A stretch of DNA of 64,000 nucleotides from Ichthyophis bannanicus (Eukaryota > Chordata > Amphibia > Gymnophiona > Ichthyophiidae). Positions 21,571 through 31,840 of the stretch are shown in pieces. The position numbers and the translations under genes are program-made. The stretch lies in assembly GCA_033557465.1 (NCBI GenBank), contig CM066037.1, positions 201,313,156 through 201,377,155 on the forward strand, given 5' to 3'. Each line of letters opens with the position of its first letter. Within the stretch, counting starts at the first letter, position 1. A model generated the notes under the pieces. The model had not been told where the DNA came from. It saw nothing but the letters and a program-made list of their open reading frames with translations, and ran no database searches.

Positions 21571-21805
21571 ACATTAATGCTTGGATGGTCAAAAAGTGTC
21601 CTTTGGTGTTTTAGAACCTCTTCCACCCAATGACCTCAACTTCATCATGGTAGAAGTTGATTTTGCAGCTTAGAACCCTCTTGTGAGTAGGTATCAAGCA
21701 ACACAGATCTCTGACCTTCTAAATTGTGCAGATCTATGTGATTTACTTGTGATTCTTACCGAAGTCAATAGCAGCTAGGAACATTTCCCATTGAGACATG
21801 GTTGC
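21571..21805. other. Short unassigned stretch between L2-A and the Penelope-like element
   Basis: No feature seen. It contains the left target duplication of the next element at its right edge (21806-21820). Confidence 0.4.
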
Positions 21806-21820
21806 TTGAATGGTTATAGT

Positions 21821-23396
21821 TATCTATAATCTAAAGATCATTCACTGTCCCATATAATTCATCAATCTTTGTATAGAACAGGAAAAATTCCTAACTCTAA
21901 TTTTTTTGTCGGATCGCCTGTCGCGAGGGTGTAACAACACTCTCAAATAACAGACCCTCCTTTTATTCAACTTTTTTAAAAGGTCAATACGACCTGTACG
22001 CTCCAGGCTACAACAAGCCCAAACAAAGGACAAGCCCGTGCATAAATCAAATGTAAACGTGCTGTAGCACTTTCTAAGACAACAGAAGTAATTGCACTTA
22101 GCTGGACGGTGAAGTGGTCTGATATATTTCAGTCTGTCCGACTCAAAGATGGATGTCCAATGAAAGACCTCCAAAAACCCCCGTAAGGGCTATTTACGGC
22201 TTCAGACATATCCTGCAACAATCTCCCAGGATAACTCCACTAATAAACTCGCCAACATTCCTCCGTGTCTGTCAAAGCTTGGTTGGGTTAAATGGCGACA
22301 CAAACCGTTGTGTTTCAAGCCCGCCTTAGCACTGGCCCTTTTTCAAGCGAACCCAGCCAATTTCCTGTTCCGGCCCAATACAAGATGACATCATCGACAT
22401 GTAGGGAACTCATTGATGACGCATAAAATGACAAATTTAACACATTATACAAATTCAACGGATCTTCCACCATTCAATCTCCGCATTCATACCTGATGGA
22501 GTGACAGAATTAAGAATAAATATCCAGCGTTGTTCATGGTGATGTAGCACTGCCCGACGATCCCCTCCTCTAAGAGGTGGAGGAACCCAATCTAAAATTG
22601 TCCATTGAAGTTGCTCAAAACTATGGGATGCTGACAGACAGTGCTGAACAATAGGAGCGGATAATGTCTTAGTATTAAGACGCGAACGATGTTCTTGTAG
22701 GCGTTTACGAACTGGTCGCGTGGTCATACCCACATAGAAAAATAAACAAGGGCATATTATCAAATAGACTACATAGTCTGATGTACAATCTGTGACAAAA
22801 CGTCGAGAATAATTAATCTGAGTATGAGGATCTTCCCACATAGTGCCCTCTATAGTATTGAAGCACATATCGCAATAGCCACATGCACGATGGTTGCCCC
22901 CCTCGGGACCACTAGATTGAGCAGAGGTAGTGTGTACCACTCGATCCGCGATATTAGTTCCCCTCTTATATGCTAACCGTAGAGGTTTTTGAAAACACGC
23001 ATGTGTTGATAAAACATGCCAATGTGATCGCAAAATACGTGTTATTTTCCCTGTACAAGGCATGTAAGGAAGTACTCCCACATAGGGCTGAGTAACTATC
23101 GAATCTGATGACAACCTATCATTATGCTCAGGAGGATCATGCCACCAGTCAGGGTGGTTATTAAGTGCCCTCTTGTAGGCCAAATCAATTAATCTTAAGG
23201 GATACTCTCGTGCAACTAATCGATCCCTCAGACTCCGAGAATGAAATTTATATTCCTTTTTAGTAGAGCATAAACGTCGAAGGCGTAAAAATTGCCCAAT
23301 GGGGAGTGCCTGCCGAAGGGAACGTGGATGATAACTCTTATATTAAAGCAATGTGTTCCGCTGAACAGGCTTGCGATAAAGGGTAGAGTGAAGTTT
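21821..23396 (-). repeat. Left inverted arm of the PLE (partner 24787-26362)
   Basis: About 1.58 kb, reverse complement of 24787-26362. Differences are few: for example a Tyr/Phe codon change in the encoded protein and one or two changes near 22205/25976. It carries the antisense 3' part of the PLE gene and the 3' UTR. Confidence 0.93.
22455..23183 (-). pseudogene. Truncated PLE C-terminus (GIY-YIG part) in the inverted arm
   Basis: The 242-codon frame is identical to the last 242 residues of the plus-strand protein except one residue ('CGYCDMC' against 'CGFCDMC'). It contains the GIY-YIG endonuclease ('VVYLI', 'FYVGMTTRPVRKRLQEH') but lacks the RT. The coding sequence continues inwards to 23396 in the same orientation. 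It is a truncated duplicate, not a separate gene. Confidence 0.9.
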
Positions 23397-23412
23397 GTGC
23401 TTCAATGCTAGT

Positions 23413-25728
23413 ATGTGCTTCAATACTATAGAGGGCACTACGTTATCGCCGGCAGTTCCACAGAACTCGGGGGGACGGATGGGCTGGACCGGTAACTCGT
23501 TCGACTACCAAACAGCAGTCGTCGATTTGTTCAGCACCTCCCTAACGTCGGATCAATTACAAGTTCTGGAATTGGGGCTTTCTTTTGTCCCTTCTCCAAA
23601 GAATGATTTTTTCCGGATGCGGACGGCTGTTCAACAGTTTTTTCGTAAGTTACACACTACTTATTTTTTTCGAGATTTCCCGTCATTATCTTCAGAAAAT
23701 TCGATCTGTGTCCCCGTTTCAACTTGGGTGCCCCCTATGAGTATGGATGCTTCCATAACGACCTTTCAACGTTTGGTAACCCATGAAATCGATCAATTGG
23801 AAGCAACTCCTCAACGTCGCTTCTCAAATTTGTCAGCTCCTTTGTATAAAGCGTTGCAGGAATTAAGTTCTAATCCTCAGTTGGTGGTGAGAAGAGCTGA
23901 TAAAGGCGTTGCAGTTGTGATACAGGATAGGGATGTGTATCATACAGTGGTCTTAACACATTTAGAAAATGCAAAATACTATAAAGTTTTACCCTCGGAT
24001 CCTGGTCCTCAGTTACAATTGCTTATAAAAGAATACACCACAGAGGCATATAATCATAATTGGATTACGAAAAAGGAATACTCCTTTCTAAATCCTAATT
24101 TTCCTAAGGTTCCAGTCCTATATATGGTTCCTAAAATACATAAGTCGTTAGAGCACCCACCTGGGCGCCCCATAGTTTCCTGCCGAGAATCAGTTTTGGA
24201 ACCGCTTTCTATTTTTTGTGACCGATTTTTTCAGCCGTTGACAGAAGACATCCGATCATATATTCGTGATTCCTATCACTTTTTATCGGCTGTTCGAGAT
24301 ATTCCCATGCTACCACATTATTGTCTGGTCACCTTAGATGTGGTAGCGTTATACACAAACATCGATCAAAAGGAAGCATACTCTATCTTGGCGGCTTTGT
24401 CATTAAATTTACCATCACGGCTCCCGAAAGCTTTTGTGTTACGTCTTCTGTCTTGGGTGCTTGATCATAACTATTTTATGTATGATCAGAAATTTTATCA
24501 TCAATGCTTCGGTATAGCCATGGGTGCCACAGTAGCGCCCTCGGTGGCTGCCCTTTATATGGCATACTTTGAAGACACTTATCTTTATCCATCTGACTAT
24601 TTCGGCTCGATAATATCATGGAAACGGTTTCTAGACGATATATTTTTTATTTGGACTGGGACACAAGAAAATTTACATCAATTTTTGCAATGGATAAACA
24701 CATTACATGCTCACATTAAATTTGAAGCAAAGTTTCACCTTCTCCAAATAGAGTTTTTTGATTTATTACTCTACAAAGAAGAAGGTAAACTTCACTCTAC
24801 CCTTTATCGCAAGCCTGTTCAGCGGAACACATTGCTTCAATATAAGAGTTATCATCCACGTTCCCTTCAGCAGGCACTCCCCATTGGGCAATTTTTACGC
24901 CTTCGACGTTTATGCTCTACTAAAAAGGAATATAAATTTCATTCTCGGAGTCTGAGGGATCGATTAGTTGCACGAGAGTATCCCTTAAGATTAATTGATT
25001 TGGCCTACAAGAGGGCACTTAATAACCACCCTGACTGGTGGCATGATCCTCCTGAGCATAACGATAGGTTGTCATCAGATTCGATAGTTACTCAGCCCTA
25101 TGTGGGAGTACTTCCTTACATGCCTTGTACAGGGAAAATAACACGTATTTTGCGATCACATTGGCATGTTTTATCAACACATGCGTGTTTTCAAAAACCT
25201 CTACGGTTAGCATATAAGAGGGGAACTAATATCGCGGATCGAGTGGTACACACTACCTCTGCTCAATCTAGTGGTCCCGAGGGGGGCAACCATCGTGCAT
25301 GTGGCTTTTGCGATATGTGCTTCAATACTATAGAGGGCACTATGTGGGAAGATCCTCATACTCAGATTAATTATTCTCGACGTTTTGTCACAGATTGTAC
25401 ATCAGACTATGTAGTCTATTTGATAATATGCCCTTGTTTATTTTTCTATGTGGGTATGACCACGCGACCAGTTCGTAAACGCCTACAAGAACATCGTTCG
25501 CGTCTTAATACTAAGACATTATCCGCTCCTATTGTTCAGCACTGTCTGTCAGCATCCCATAGTTTTGAGCAACTTCAATGGACAATTTTAGATTGGGTTC
25601 CTCCACCTCTTAGAGGAGGGGATCGTCGGGCAGTGCTACATCACCATGAACAACGCTGGATATTTATTCTTAATTCTGTCACTCCATCAGGTATGAATGC
25701 GGAGATTGAATGGTGGAAGATCCGTTGA
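23413..25728 (+). CDS. Penelope-like reverse transcriptase with GIY-YIG endonuclease
   Basis: The frame is open from 23395; the first ATG is 23413, giving about 771 residues. RT landmarks in order: 'VVRRADKGVAVVIQDR', 'MVPKIHKSLEHPPGRPIVSC', 'LVTLDVVALYTNI' (motif A Asp), 'GIAMGATVAPSVAALYMA' (motif B) and 'FLDDIFFIW' (catalytic pair, about 24630). Then come a Cys-rich stretch 'CGFCDMC' and a C-terminal GIY-YIG domain (25410-25500). In PLEs these prime cDNA synthesis and nick the target. There is no stop or frameshift in the domains. The first 9 codons (23413-23440) are a duplicate of 25315-25342, so the native N-terminus was replaced during insertion. Whether it is functional is doubtful. 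Confidence 0.88.
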   Translation: MCFNTIEGTTLSPAVPQNSGGRMGWTGNSFDYQTAVVDLFSTSLTSDQLQVLELGLSFVPSPKNDFFRMRTAVQQFFRKLHTTYFFRDFPSLSSENSICVPVSTWVPPMSMDASITTFQRLVTHEIDQLEATPQRRFSNLSAPLYKALQELSSNPQLVVRRADKGVAVVIQDRDVYHTVVLTHLENAKYYKVLPSDPGPQLQLLIKEYTTEAYNHNWITKKEYSFLNPNFPKVPVLYMVPKIHKSLEHPPGRPIVSCRESVLEPLSIFCDRFFQPLTEDIRSYIRDSYHFLSAVRDIPMLPHYCLVTLDVVALYTNIDQKEAYSILAALSLNLPSRLPKAFVLRLLSWVLDHNYFMYDQKFYHQCFGIAMGATVAPSVAALYMAYFEDTYLYPSDYFGSIISWKRFLDDIFFIWTGTQENLHQFLQWINTLHAHIKFEAKFHLLQIEFFDLLLYKEEGKLHSTLYRKPVQRNTLLQYKSYHPRSLQQALPIGQFLRLRRLCSTKKEYKFHSRSLRDRLVAREYPLRLIDLAYKRALNNHPDWWHDPPEHNDRLSSDSIVTQPYVGVLPYMPCTGKITRILRSHWHVLSTHACFQKPLRLAYKRGTNIADRVVHTTSAQSSGPEGGNHRACGFCDMCFNTIEGTMWEDPHTQINYSRRFVTDCTSDYVVYLIICPCLFFYVGMTTRPVRKRLQEHRSRLNTKTLSAPIVQHCLSASHSFEQLQWTILDWVPPPLRGGDRRAVLHHHEQRWIFILNSVTPSGMNAEIEWWKIR

Positions 25729-26362
25729 ATTTGTATAATGTGTTAAATTTGTCATTTTATGCGTCATCAATGAGTTCCCTACATGTCGATGATGTCATCT
25801 TGTATTGGGCCGGAACAGGAAATTGGCTGGGTTCGCTTGAAAAAGGGCCAGTGCTAAGGCGGGCTTGAAACACAACGGTTTGTGTCGCCATTTAACCCAA
25901 CCAAGCTTTGACAGACACGGAGGAATGTTGGCGAGTTTATTAGTGGAGTTATCCTGGGAGATTGTTGCAGGATACGTCTGAAGCCGTAAATAGCCCTTAC
26001 GGGGGTTTTTGGAGGTCTTTCATTGGACATCCATCTTTGAGTCGGACAGACTGAAATATATCAGACCACTTCACCGTCCAGCTAAGTGCAATTACTTCTG
26101 TTGTCTTAGAAAGTGCTACAGCACGTTTACATTTGATTTATGCACGGGCTTGTCCTTTGTTTGGGCTTGTTGTAGCCTGGAGCGTACAGGTCGTATTGAC
26201 CTTTTAAAAAAGTTGAATAAAAGGAGGGTCTGTTATTTGAGAGTGTTGTTACACCCTCGCGACAGGCGATCCGACAAAAAAATTAGAGTTAGGAATTTTT
26301 CCTGTTCTATACAAAGATTGATGAATTATATGGGACAGTGAATGATCTTTAGATTATAGATA
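24787..26362 (+). repeat. Right arm of the PLE inverted repeat
   Basis: Reverse complement of 21821-23396. It includes the last third of the gene, the 3' UTR and, at 25825-25903, a structure resembling a degenerate hammerhead: a long-range helix GGCTGGGTT/AACCCAACC, a TTGAAAAA core, a GAAA and a CACAA/TTGTG helix before GTC. Confidence 0.9.
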
Positions 26363-26409
26363 TAAATTGTGTTCATTTCACAGAGGTTTAATTTTTGAAT
26401 GGTTATAGT

Positions 26410-26976
26410 GGCAACTCTATTTGAGTTAATCAATGGACCTCTGATTATATGGAAGCTTATTCCAATGTGCAACCTTACCCCTATTAAGGCATTTAAGAAG
26501 GAAACTCTCAGCTATAAAAAGGCTGATCTATCACCTGAATGGGTTTTGCCTGCATGGATAAACAGGAAATTGCCACCTCCCAATGCTCATGCTAGTGCAC
26601 CAGGCTGGAACATGGAATAAGTGGGACATGGATATGCATGACATGTTGTTAGAAGCTGCATTCGGATTATTTTAGGGGGGGGGATTTGTCTTTTACCCTG
26701 CAGCAGAAGCAGCAAGATCTACAACCAAGAGATGAAACATGGAATGGCCAAAGGAGGGGGGAAGGACATTTAATTTAGATGTTAACCATGTATAAATGTG
26801 CTCACTATGGCTCACACAGCAGTTTTTAATTATGTAAGTAGGAGCAGGGAGCCGTAGCATTAATTTATGTTTTACCTTGTGCCTACATGTATATCCTGTC
26901 ATGGCCACAGGACACTCACTAGCCAATGTGTGTATGGGGGAAGGCCACATGTATTTTTTTGTAGGAATCTCTATAG
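26410..26976. other. Unassigned DNA
   Basis: No supported feature. Short ORFs here have no recognisable content. The last 8 bases are the hAT MITE target duplication. Confidence 0.4.
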
Positions 26977-27164
26977 CAGGGATGTCAAACTCCAATTCTA
27001 GCAGGCCACAAACCAGTCATGGTTTCAGAATATCCCAAATACATGAGAAATATTTGCATGCACTGATCCTACTGTATACAAATATATCTCATGAATATTC
27101 ATTAGGGGCAACCTGAAAATCAAGCTGGTTTGTGGCCTTCCAGGAATGGATTTTAACACCCCTG
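26977..27164. mobile_element. hAT-type MITE, 188 bp, with perfect 8-bp target duplication
   Basis: Terminal inverted repeats start CAGGGATGTCAAA and end TTTTAACACCCCTG, with a longer shared part GGCCACAAACCAG. The flanks are CTCTATAG at 26969-26976 and again at 27165-27172, an exact 8-bp duplication as hAT transposases make. The interior (CATGAGAAATATTTGCATGC, CATGAATATTCATTAGG) is typical of a widespread hAT MITE group in vertebrates. No coding capacity. Confidence 0.9.
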
Positions 27165-27172
27165 CTCTATAG

Positions 27173-27614
27173 AGATATAAAAAAGGGGTTCCATTGTTAT
27201 GGTGCCTTAATGTTTGTGTTGGGTGGGGGGGTTGAGGGTTCAGTCCCCTGTGGTCCCTATGTATAGTTCAGAACCTATTAGGGAAATGGGGGTGTATGAT
27301 CTCATGGAGGATATATGTATTTGAATGAGAGGGATAGAGATCAGATTAATATTTGGATGTTGCTTAGTAGTGATTGCATCTATACCCTGCCCATATGAAC
27401 AATTGGAATTCCACATCTTAGCTTACATGGTGTGTCAGGATTGCTGTGTATTCATTTGTATTTTGACCCATAATGAATGGATTCCTATCTTACCATAGGT
27501 CTTTGTGCTTATTTTCCATGTGACTCCCAGAGGTATAATAAGTGATGTCTTCTTGATGGTGTTCCAAGAGAACATTGCTGCAATAAATTTATTAGCATCC
27601 TTTATCCAGTTCAA
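27173..27614. other. Unassigned DNA
   Basis: No feature that I can support. A G-rich stretch lies at 27210-27240. Confidence 0.4.
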
Positions 27615-28300
27615 ATTACTACCGTTACTATTAATCATTTATATAGTGCTACAAGGCATATTCAGTGCTGTACAAAACATATAAAGAAAACTGTTCCTTG
27701 TTGTATTTCTTACAGTCTAATCAAGACAGACAGAACAATACAAGAGAAACAAAGGGGTTCACATAGGTAAGGAGAATAAGGGATTAGGATCCAAATATTG
27801 CCTCAAAGAGGTAAGCCTTTAGCATGGATTTTAGGAAGGGGAAAGAAGAGATGATGTAAAGATAGAGGAGCAGCAAGGTGAAAAGATCGAAGTCTGGAGT
27901 TTGCAGAAGAAGAAGAAAACCAAAGGAGGAGCGGAGTTCACGAGGAGGGGAATAGGGAGAGAGAAGAGAGGAAAGATACTGAGGGGTAGTAGAGTGAATG
28001 CATTTATATGTTAGAAGGCGAAGTTTGAATTGGATACGGAAATGGAAGAGGAGCCAGTGAAGTGATTTTAGAAAAGTGGTTATATGAGTGTATCAGGGCT
28101 GGCAGAAGATTAGATGTGCAGCAGAGTTCTGGATAGATTGAAGAGGAAAGAGATGACACTGAGGGAGACCAGCAAGGAGGAGGTTGCAATAGTCAAGATG
28201 GGAGGTGACCAAAGAGTGGACAAGAGCCTTAGTAGTGTGTTCTGAGAGGAAGGGATGAATTTTGTTAATGTTGTAGATTTTGGTCATTTTGTTCTACATG
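27615..28300 (-). mobile_element. LINE 3' fragment (jockey-superfamily type, Rex/L2-like), antisense
   Basis: The minus-strand frames 28093-28287 and 28004-28189 encode the post-RT region: 'FLSEHTTKALVHSLVTSHLD', 'YCNLLLAGLPQ', 'SIQNSAAHLI', then 'LHWLPFHIRIQFKLRLL'. The left end on the plus strand (27620-27690: ATTTATATAGTGCTACAAGG) looks like a LINE 3' UTR end. Only the C-terminal third is present, so it is a dead 5' truncation. Clade assignment beyond this is uncertain. Confidence 0.65.
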
Positions 28301-28629
28301 TGAGGTAGAGTGTGATGTGGAATAGTCCTATACAAATTTTGCCAAATTGAATTTGTGCAACATAGCTGACCATGTCCTGGGTGATGTGACAACACTCTTC
28401 CTAGACTAGAGTTGCCCTGAAGGAGCTGATGGCAAATGATGGGTGGGGAAGCTAGAATACATGTATATAGGTGGAGAAAATCTCTACTAAGATACATATG
28501 TATAGGGATGAGCTGAGTATGGCATTTGATCCCCATCTCTGTTAGGTGTTATTTTTAGGCCTACCAACCTCTGGTTTGTTCCTTTGCTTTTCACACATGC
28601 TATCCATTACATATTGGTGTTGGTCTAGA
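28301..28629. other. Unassigned DNA
   Basis: Nothing recognisable. Confidence 0.35.
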
Positions 28630-28735
28630 TTGTTGTTAAGTGCCGTTGAGTCGATGTTGACTCATGACAACCCTGTGGATAGTTGTCCTAAACTGTGTTC
28701 AGTCTCCCATGTTTTCCCATGGTTATAGGCATGTG
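28630..28735 (+). repeat. Possible RTE/BovB-related SINE-like fragment
   Basis: The stretch TTGTTGTTAAGTGCCGTTGA GTC, then GACTCATGACAACCCTGTGG, resembles the conserved 'GGTGCCGTCGAGTCG...GACTCATGGCGACC' segment found in RTE-mobilised repeats of several vertebrates. Only about 100 bp are recognisable. This is from memory of the motif, not a search. Confidence 0.45.
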
Positions 28736-28860
28736 GAAGGGGATACCTAAGATCTCTGGGTCAGCACCATCATTTGGATGATGGAGGCAATTTATGGAGC
28801 TGATGGCTTATGAGCTTGGTGAAAACTATTAGGATTTGGTGCTCTATAATGCTGACTGAA

Positions 28861-29161
28861 GTTCCATCAAGGTAGCTGCATCTAATGATAGTATGCTCTG
28901 TGCCTGGTCCAGGTACTCATTTTCATCAAGATGCTGCTTATTGAGTTACCTAGTCCACTGTGTGTGAAGAGGCACCTGCGGAAACCTTGCTGCATGTGTA
29001 ATGGAGGTGCCTAGTCAAGGAGAATCCAGGTTCCATCAAGGTAGCTGCATCTAATGAAAGTATGCTCTGTGCTTGGTCCAGGCACTCATTTTCATCAAGA
29101 TGCTGTTTATTGTGTTACCTAGTCCACTGTGTGTGAAGAGGCACCTGTGGAAACCTTGCTG
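28861..29161 (+). repeat. Direct duplication of a 131-bp segment
   Basis: The segment beginning GTTCCATCAAGGTAGCTGCA at 28861-28991 is repeated at 29030-29161 with a few differences, 38 bp apart. It looks like a local tandem duplication of a unit of about 169 bp. No coding content recognised. Confidence 0.85.
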
Positions 29162-30111
29162 ATGTGCTTTTGGAGCCACATGGCAGCCAAAGCTATGATG
29201 CAAAGGGTGAAATTGACATTAGCCATGCATCCTATATAGGCCTCTGCAAGCAGTGGCTAGGGTAACATGTCATGTCTCACCACCTCTAGGAAAATTGTTA
29301 TTGTGCTGCACTGACATTATTGGTCCTAGGCAAATTATGTGACCACTATTGTTCATGAATGTGTCACCTGAGAGGTACATCGGTGATAAGGTTCACTTGG
29401 GCATGGAGCAATGCATCTGGTGTATGGTAAGGATGGAGGATTGCGCAGTAACTGGTGTGCACAAGTTAGAGAAAACACATGGGAGACCAAGATATCTCAT
29501 CAAACTTTATTTTTCACCACAGCCCATCAGGCCCAATGCAGATATATTGACCAAAAGGAACATAAAACCCTATCAGAAAGGATCCATAGTGTCAAACGTT
29601 GCAAGAACTAGAGATCAGAGAGGTAGGAGGGTGTCTCTGGCTCAAGCCTACACTCAAATTCCATTGTGACTGTGCATACCCTGCTAGCATACCCCACTAA
29701 CTCACGAGAGAGCAGTTACACTCATGGAACAGAGATGGAGTCAACGAGTCTAAAGTGGAAAGCCAGTTACTTCACAGGGGAAGGAAAGATAAGCCAAAAG
29801 AGCATTGCAGCAATGCAGTATCAGAGCAGTGCAGTACAGAATCAGCAACCTACATCTACAGAAGTCACCAGCTGTAAGGTACAGTGTAAAAACACATGGT
29901 GCAGAAGGAAGCTTTCCCTCTCAGGAGAACTCTATAAAGTGAGGAGGAGGAGTAAGAGAATGGAACTGCTTGGAATAAATTTCCAGCACAAAGTATGGAA
30001 TAACAGGAATTGAACTGCTTGCAGCATATTTGAGAGAAAGGAAAAAAAGTTAATCTGCTTTGGCATGGGCCGGTGGCCTATATACCATTACGCTACCATC
30101 CAGAAATCCAC
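29162..30111. other. Unassigned DNA
   Basis: Short ORFs (29349-29669, 29666-30013) have no recognisable motifs. At 30062-30100 the minus strand has an A-box-like TAGCGTAATGG, but no complete tRNA or SINE can be drawn. Confidence 0.35.
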
Positions 30112-30455
30112 AATATCCTGCTGAACTATTCCTCCCAGCCTCTGCTGCTGCTCAGTCATCCCAGGAGTGACATTTCTCCTAGGTAATCCTGGACTATAAA
30201 ACAGTTTCTCCTGTGGCATTCTGACTGCTGCAACCTTCGTGATCTGATTGCATTGCCTCGCTCTTGTGTTCTACTGTTGCTTTGTTGTTACTACTGCTGA
30301 TTGCTATCCTGCCTGCTTTGCTGTTCTCCCCTCCTAGATATCCTGCTGTACTACTCCTCCCAGCCTGCCTCTGCTGCTACTCAGACACCCTGGTAGGTAA
30401 TCCTGGACTATACGAGTTTCCAACCCATTTCACCATGTACTCCTGCTGTGGCACC
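30112..30455 (+). repeat. Duplicated leader units of L2-B
   Basis: 30112-30215 and 30338-30455 share 'ATATCCTGCTG', 'CTCCCAGCC', 'CTCTGCTGCT', 'GGTAATCCTGGACTAT' and 'CTCCTG...TGTGGCA'. They look like two imperfect copies of a unit of about 110 bp, 225 bp apart, in the 5' UTR of the LINE. Such leader repeats often carry internal promoters in LINEs; that role is inference here. Confidence 0.55.
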
Positions 30456-30699
30456 CGTATACCTGCCTCCACTGCATGTCACCACATCACAGGTACATCC
30501 CTTGCTTTCTCTCATTCCCGGCTTCTTCTGCTTTTGTGTCTGGCCTTTGTCTTTGGTGCCATGTCCTTCATCTCGGTCCACTGGAGCTGGCGTCCTGTTC
30601 ATGCTGTTGCCTCTCCTGCTCCCTTCATGCTGCCTACTTGTACTAGAAACCCTAGCAACTTTATGTATTGCCCAACCGTGGTGTTTGCTCCTTCTGCCA

Positions 30700-31481
30700 C
30701 CCTCCCCCCTCTTGCCCACATCTCCTTAGGGTCTTCACTGCCTTTATGCTTGCTCTTCTTAACTGTCAGTCTCTGCGTGCTAAGTCCCTCCTTCTTCTAC
30801 TCTCCCTTGATGCCCTTTTTCTCACTGAAACCTGATTCTGTGAGGGAGAGGAGTCCCTACTCAACTGCTGCCTCACACCGGGTTACTCCACCTTTTCTGC
30901 CTCTCAGCGAGGGTGTAGTGGCGGTGGGATGTCAGTTCTTCATCACTCCTCCTTGTCCCTTACGGAAGTCTCTTCCTCTATCCTTCATTACCTTCATTAA
31001 CTGGAAGCCCTGCTGCTTTGTCTCGATGGCAACCCCCCCCCCCCTTTATTTTCTGCTCACATATGCCCCTCCTTCTCTCTCTCTCACCCTCCCTCTGGGA
31101 TTCTCTCCTCCTGACCCTCTCTGAGGCCTCACTCATCTTCTTATCCTTGGTGATTTCAGTGATCACATGGACTCCCCCTCCCGCCCTCATAATAATTCCT
31201 TTCTGTCCCTCCTCACTGATCTTTTGCTTCATCAACATGTTCTCTGTCCTACTCACTCCACCGGCCATACTCTTGATCTTATTATTTCCCCCTCCCAATC
31301 CCGTACTCTCTTCTCAGCTGATCTTTCAACCTTTCCTGTTCCATGGTCTGATCATTTTTGTCCCTGTTTTCTCTTCCCTGTCCTGCCTCCTCCTTCTCCC
31401 TTCAGACCTCACAGGCCACCTCAACTTCCCCCTATTTTTTCCATCATATCTCAGCCACCACCTTTCAACTGTTCCCTCCCT
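30700..31481 (+). pseudogene. L2-B endonuclease region
   Basis: Pieces in different frames: 'DALFLTET' near 30808-30830 (Glu of the AP endonuclease), then 'LLLGDF' or its altered form near 31140-31160, and in the frame 31167-31595 'NSFLSLLTDLLLHQHVLCPT', 'STGHTLDLIISPS' and 'PWSDHF'. These are the usual last motifs of an L2-type endonuclease. The frame runs out into CR1-A at 31482. Confidence 0.65.
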
Positions 31482-31795
31482 CATAAGAACATAAGATATG
31501 CCATACCAAGGTCTATCAAGCCCAGTATCCTGTTTCCAACAGTGGCTAATCTAGGTCATACGTACCTAGCAGTTTCCCCAAAAGACACAGGTTAAACAAT
31601 GCTTGTATTGGGTCAAGCATTGATATCCTGGGTCCATTCCTAATAATGGTTTATGGACATTTCCTCCAGGAACTTGTCCAAACCTTTTTTAAACAGCAAG
31701 AGAAGAAGGTATCCGCATAAACAAATAAGGCTGAAAGCGGAAACCAAGGACCAGGCCTACACGCAGGTGTATAAATGAGGACAAAGTTTATTGGA

Positions 31796-31840
31796 AGACC
31801 CAACTAAAATGTTTCGGCCGGAGGCCTTCTTCAGGGGTCT
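31796..31840 (-). ncRNA. Hammerhead-ribozyme-like motif, left arm
   Basis: Same 45-nt layout as 40459-40503, reverse complement. Helix II has four perfect pairs (GGCC/GGCC with loop TCC), the core is CTGAAGA, GAAA is present. The base after GAAAC differs (A for G). See the right-arm entry for the full reasoning. Confidence 0.5.

Larger units (their letters stand above)
21821..26394 (+). mobile_element. Penelope-like element (PLE) with an inverted copy of its 3' part
   Basis: A 4.57-kb insertion flanked by a perfect 15-bp target duplication TTGAATGGTTATAGT (21806-21820 and 26395-26409). The plus-strand copy (about 23441-26394) encodes RT plus a GIY-YIG endonuclease. An inverted, truncated copy (21821-23396) precedes it and is the reverse complement of 24787-26362, nearly without differences. 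Partial inverted copies next to a full copy are a known habit of Penelope-like elements. The plus copy extends 32 bp (26363-26394) beyond the end of the inverted arm. Confidence 0.92.

Noticed and set aside
21842..22174. 110-codon ORF duplicated at 26009-26341 considered as a second PLE protein
   Set aside because: It lies in the 3' UTR of the PLE and is present twice only because of the inverted arm; no motif, and the region contains the structured RNA-like segment.
28861..29161. Direct repeats considered as a CRISPR array
   Set aside because: Two long units only, in a vertebrate repeat landscape; no spacer pattern and no cas genes.
30062..30100. tRNA-like segment on the minus strand (A-box-like TAGCGTAATGG)
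   Set aside because: No B-box at the right distance and no cloverleaf could be drawn.
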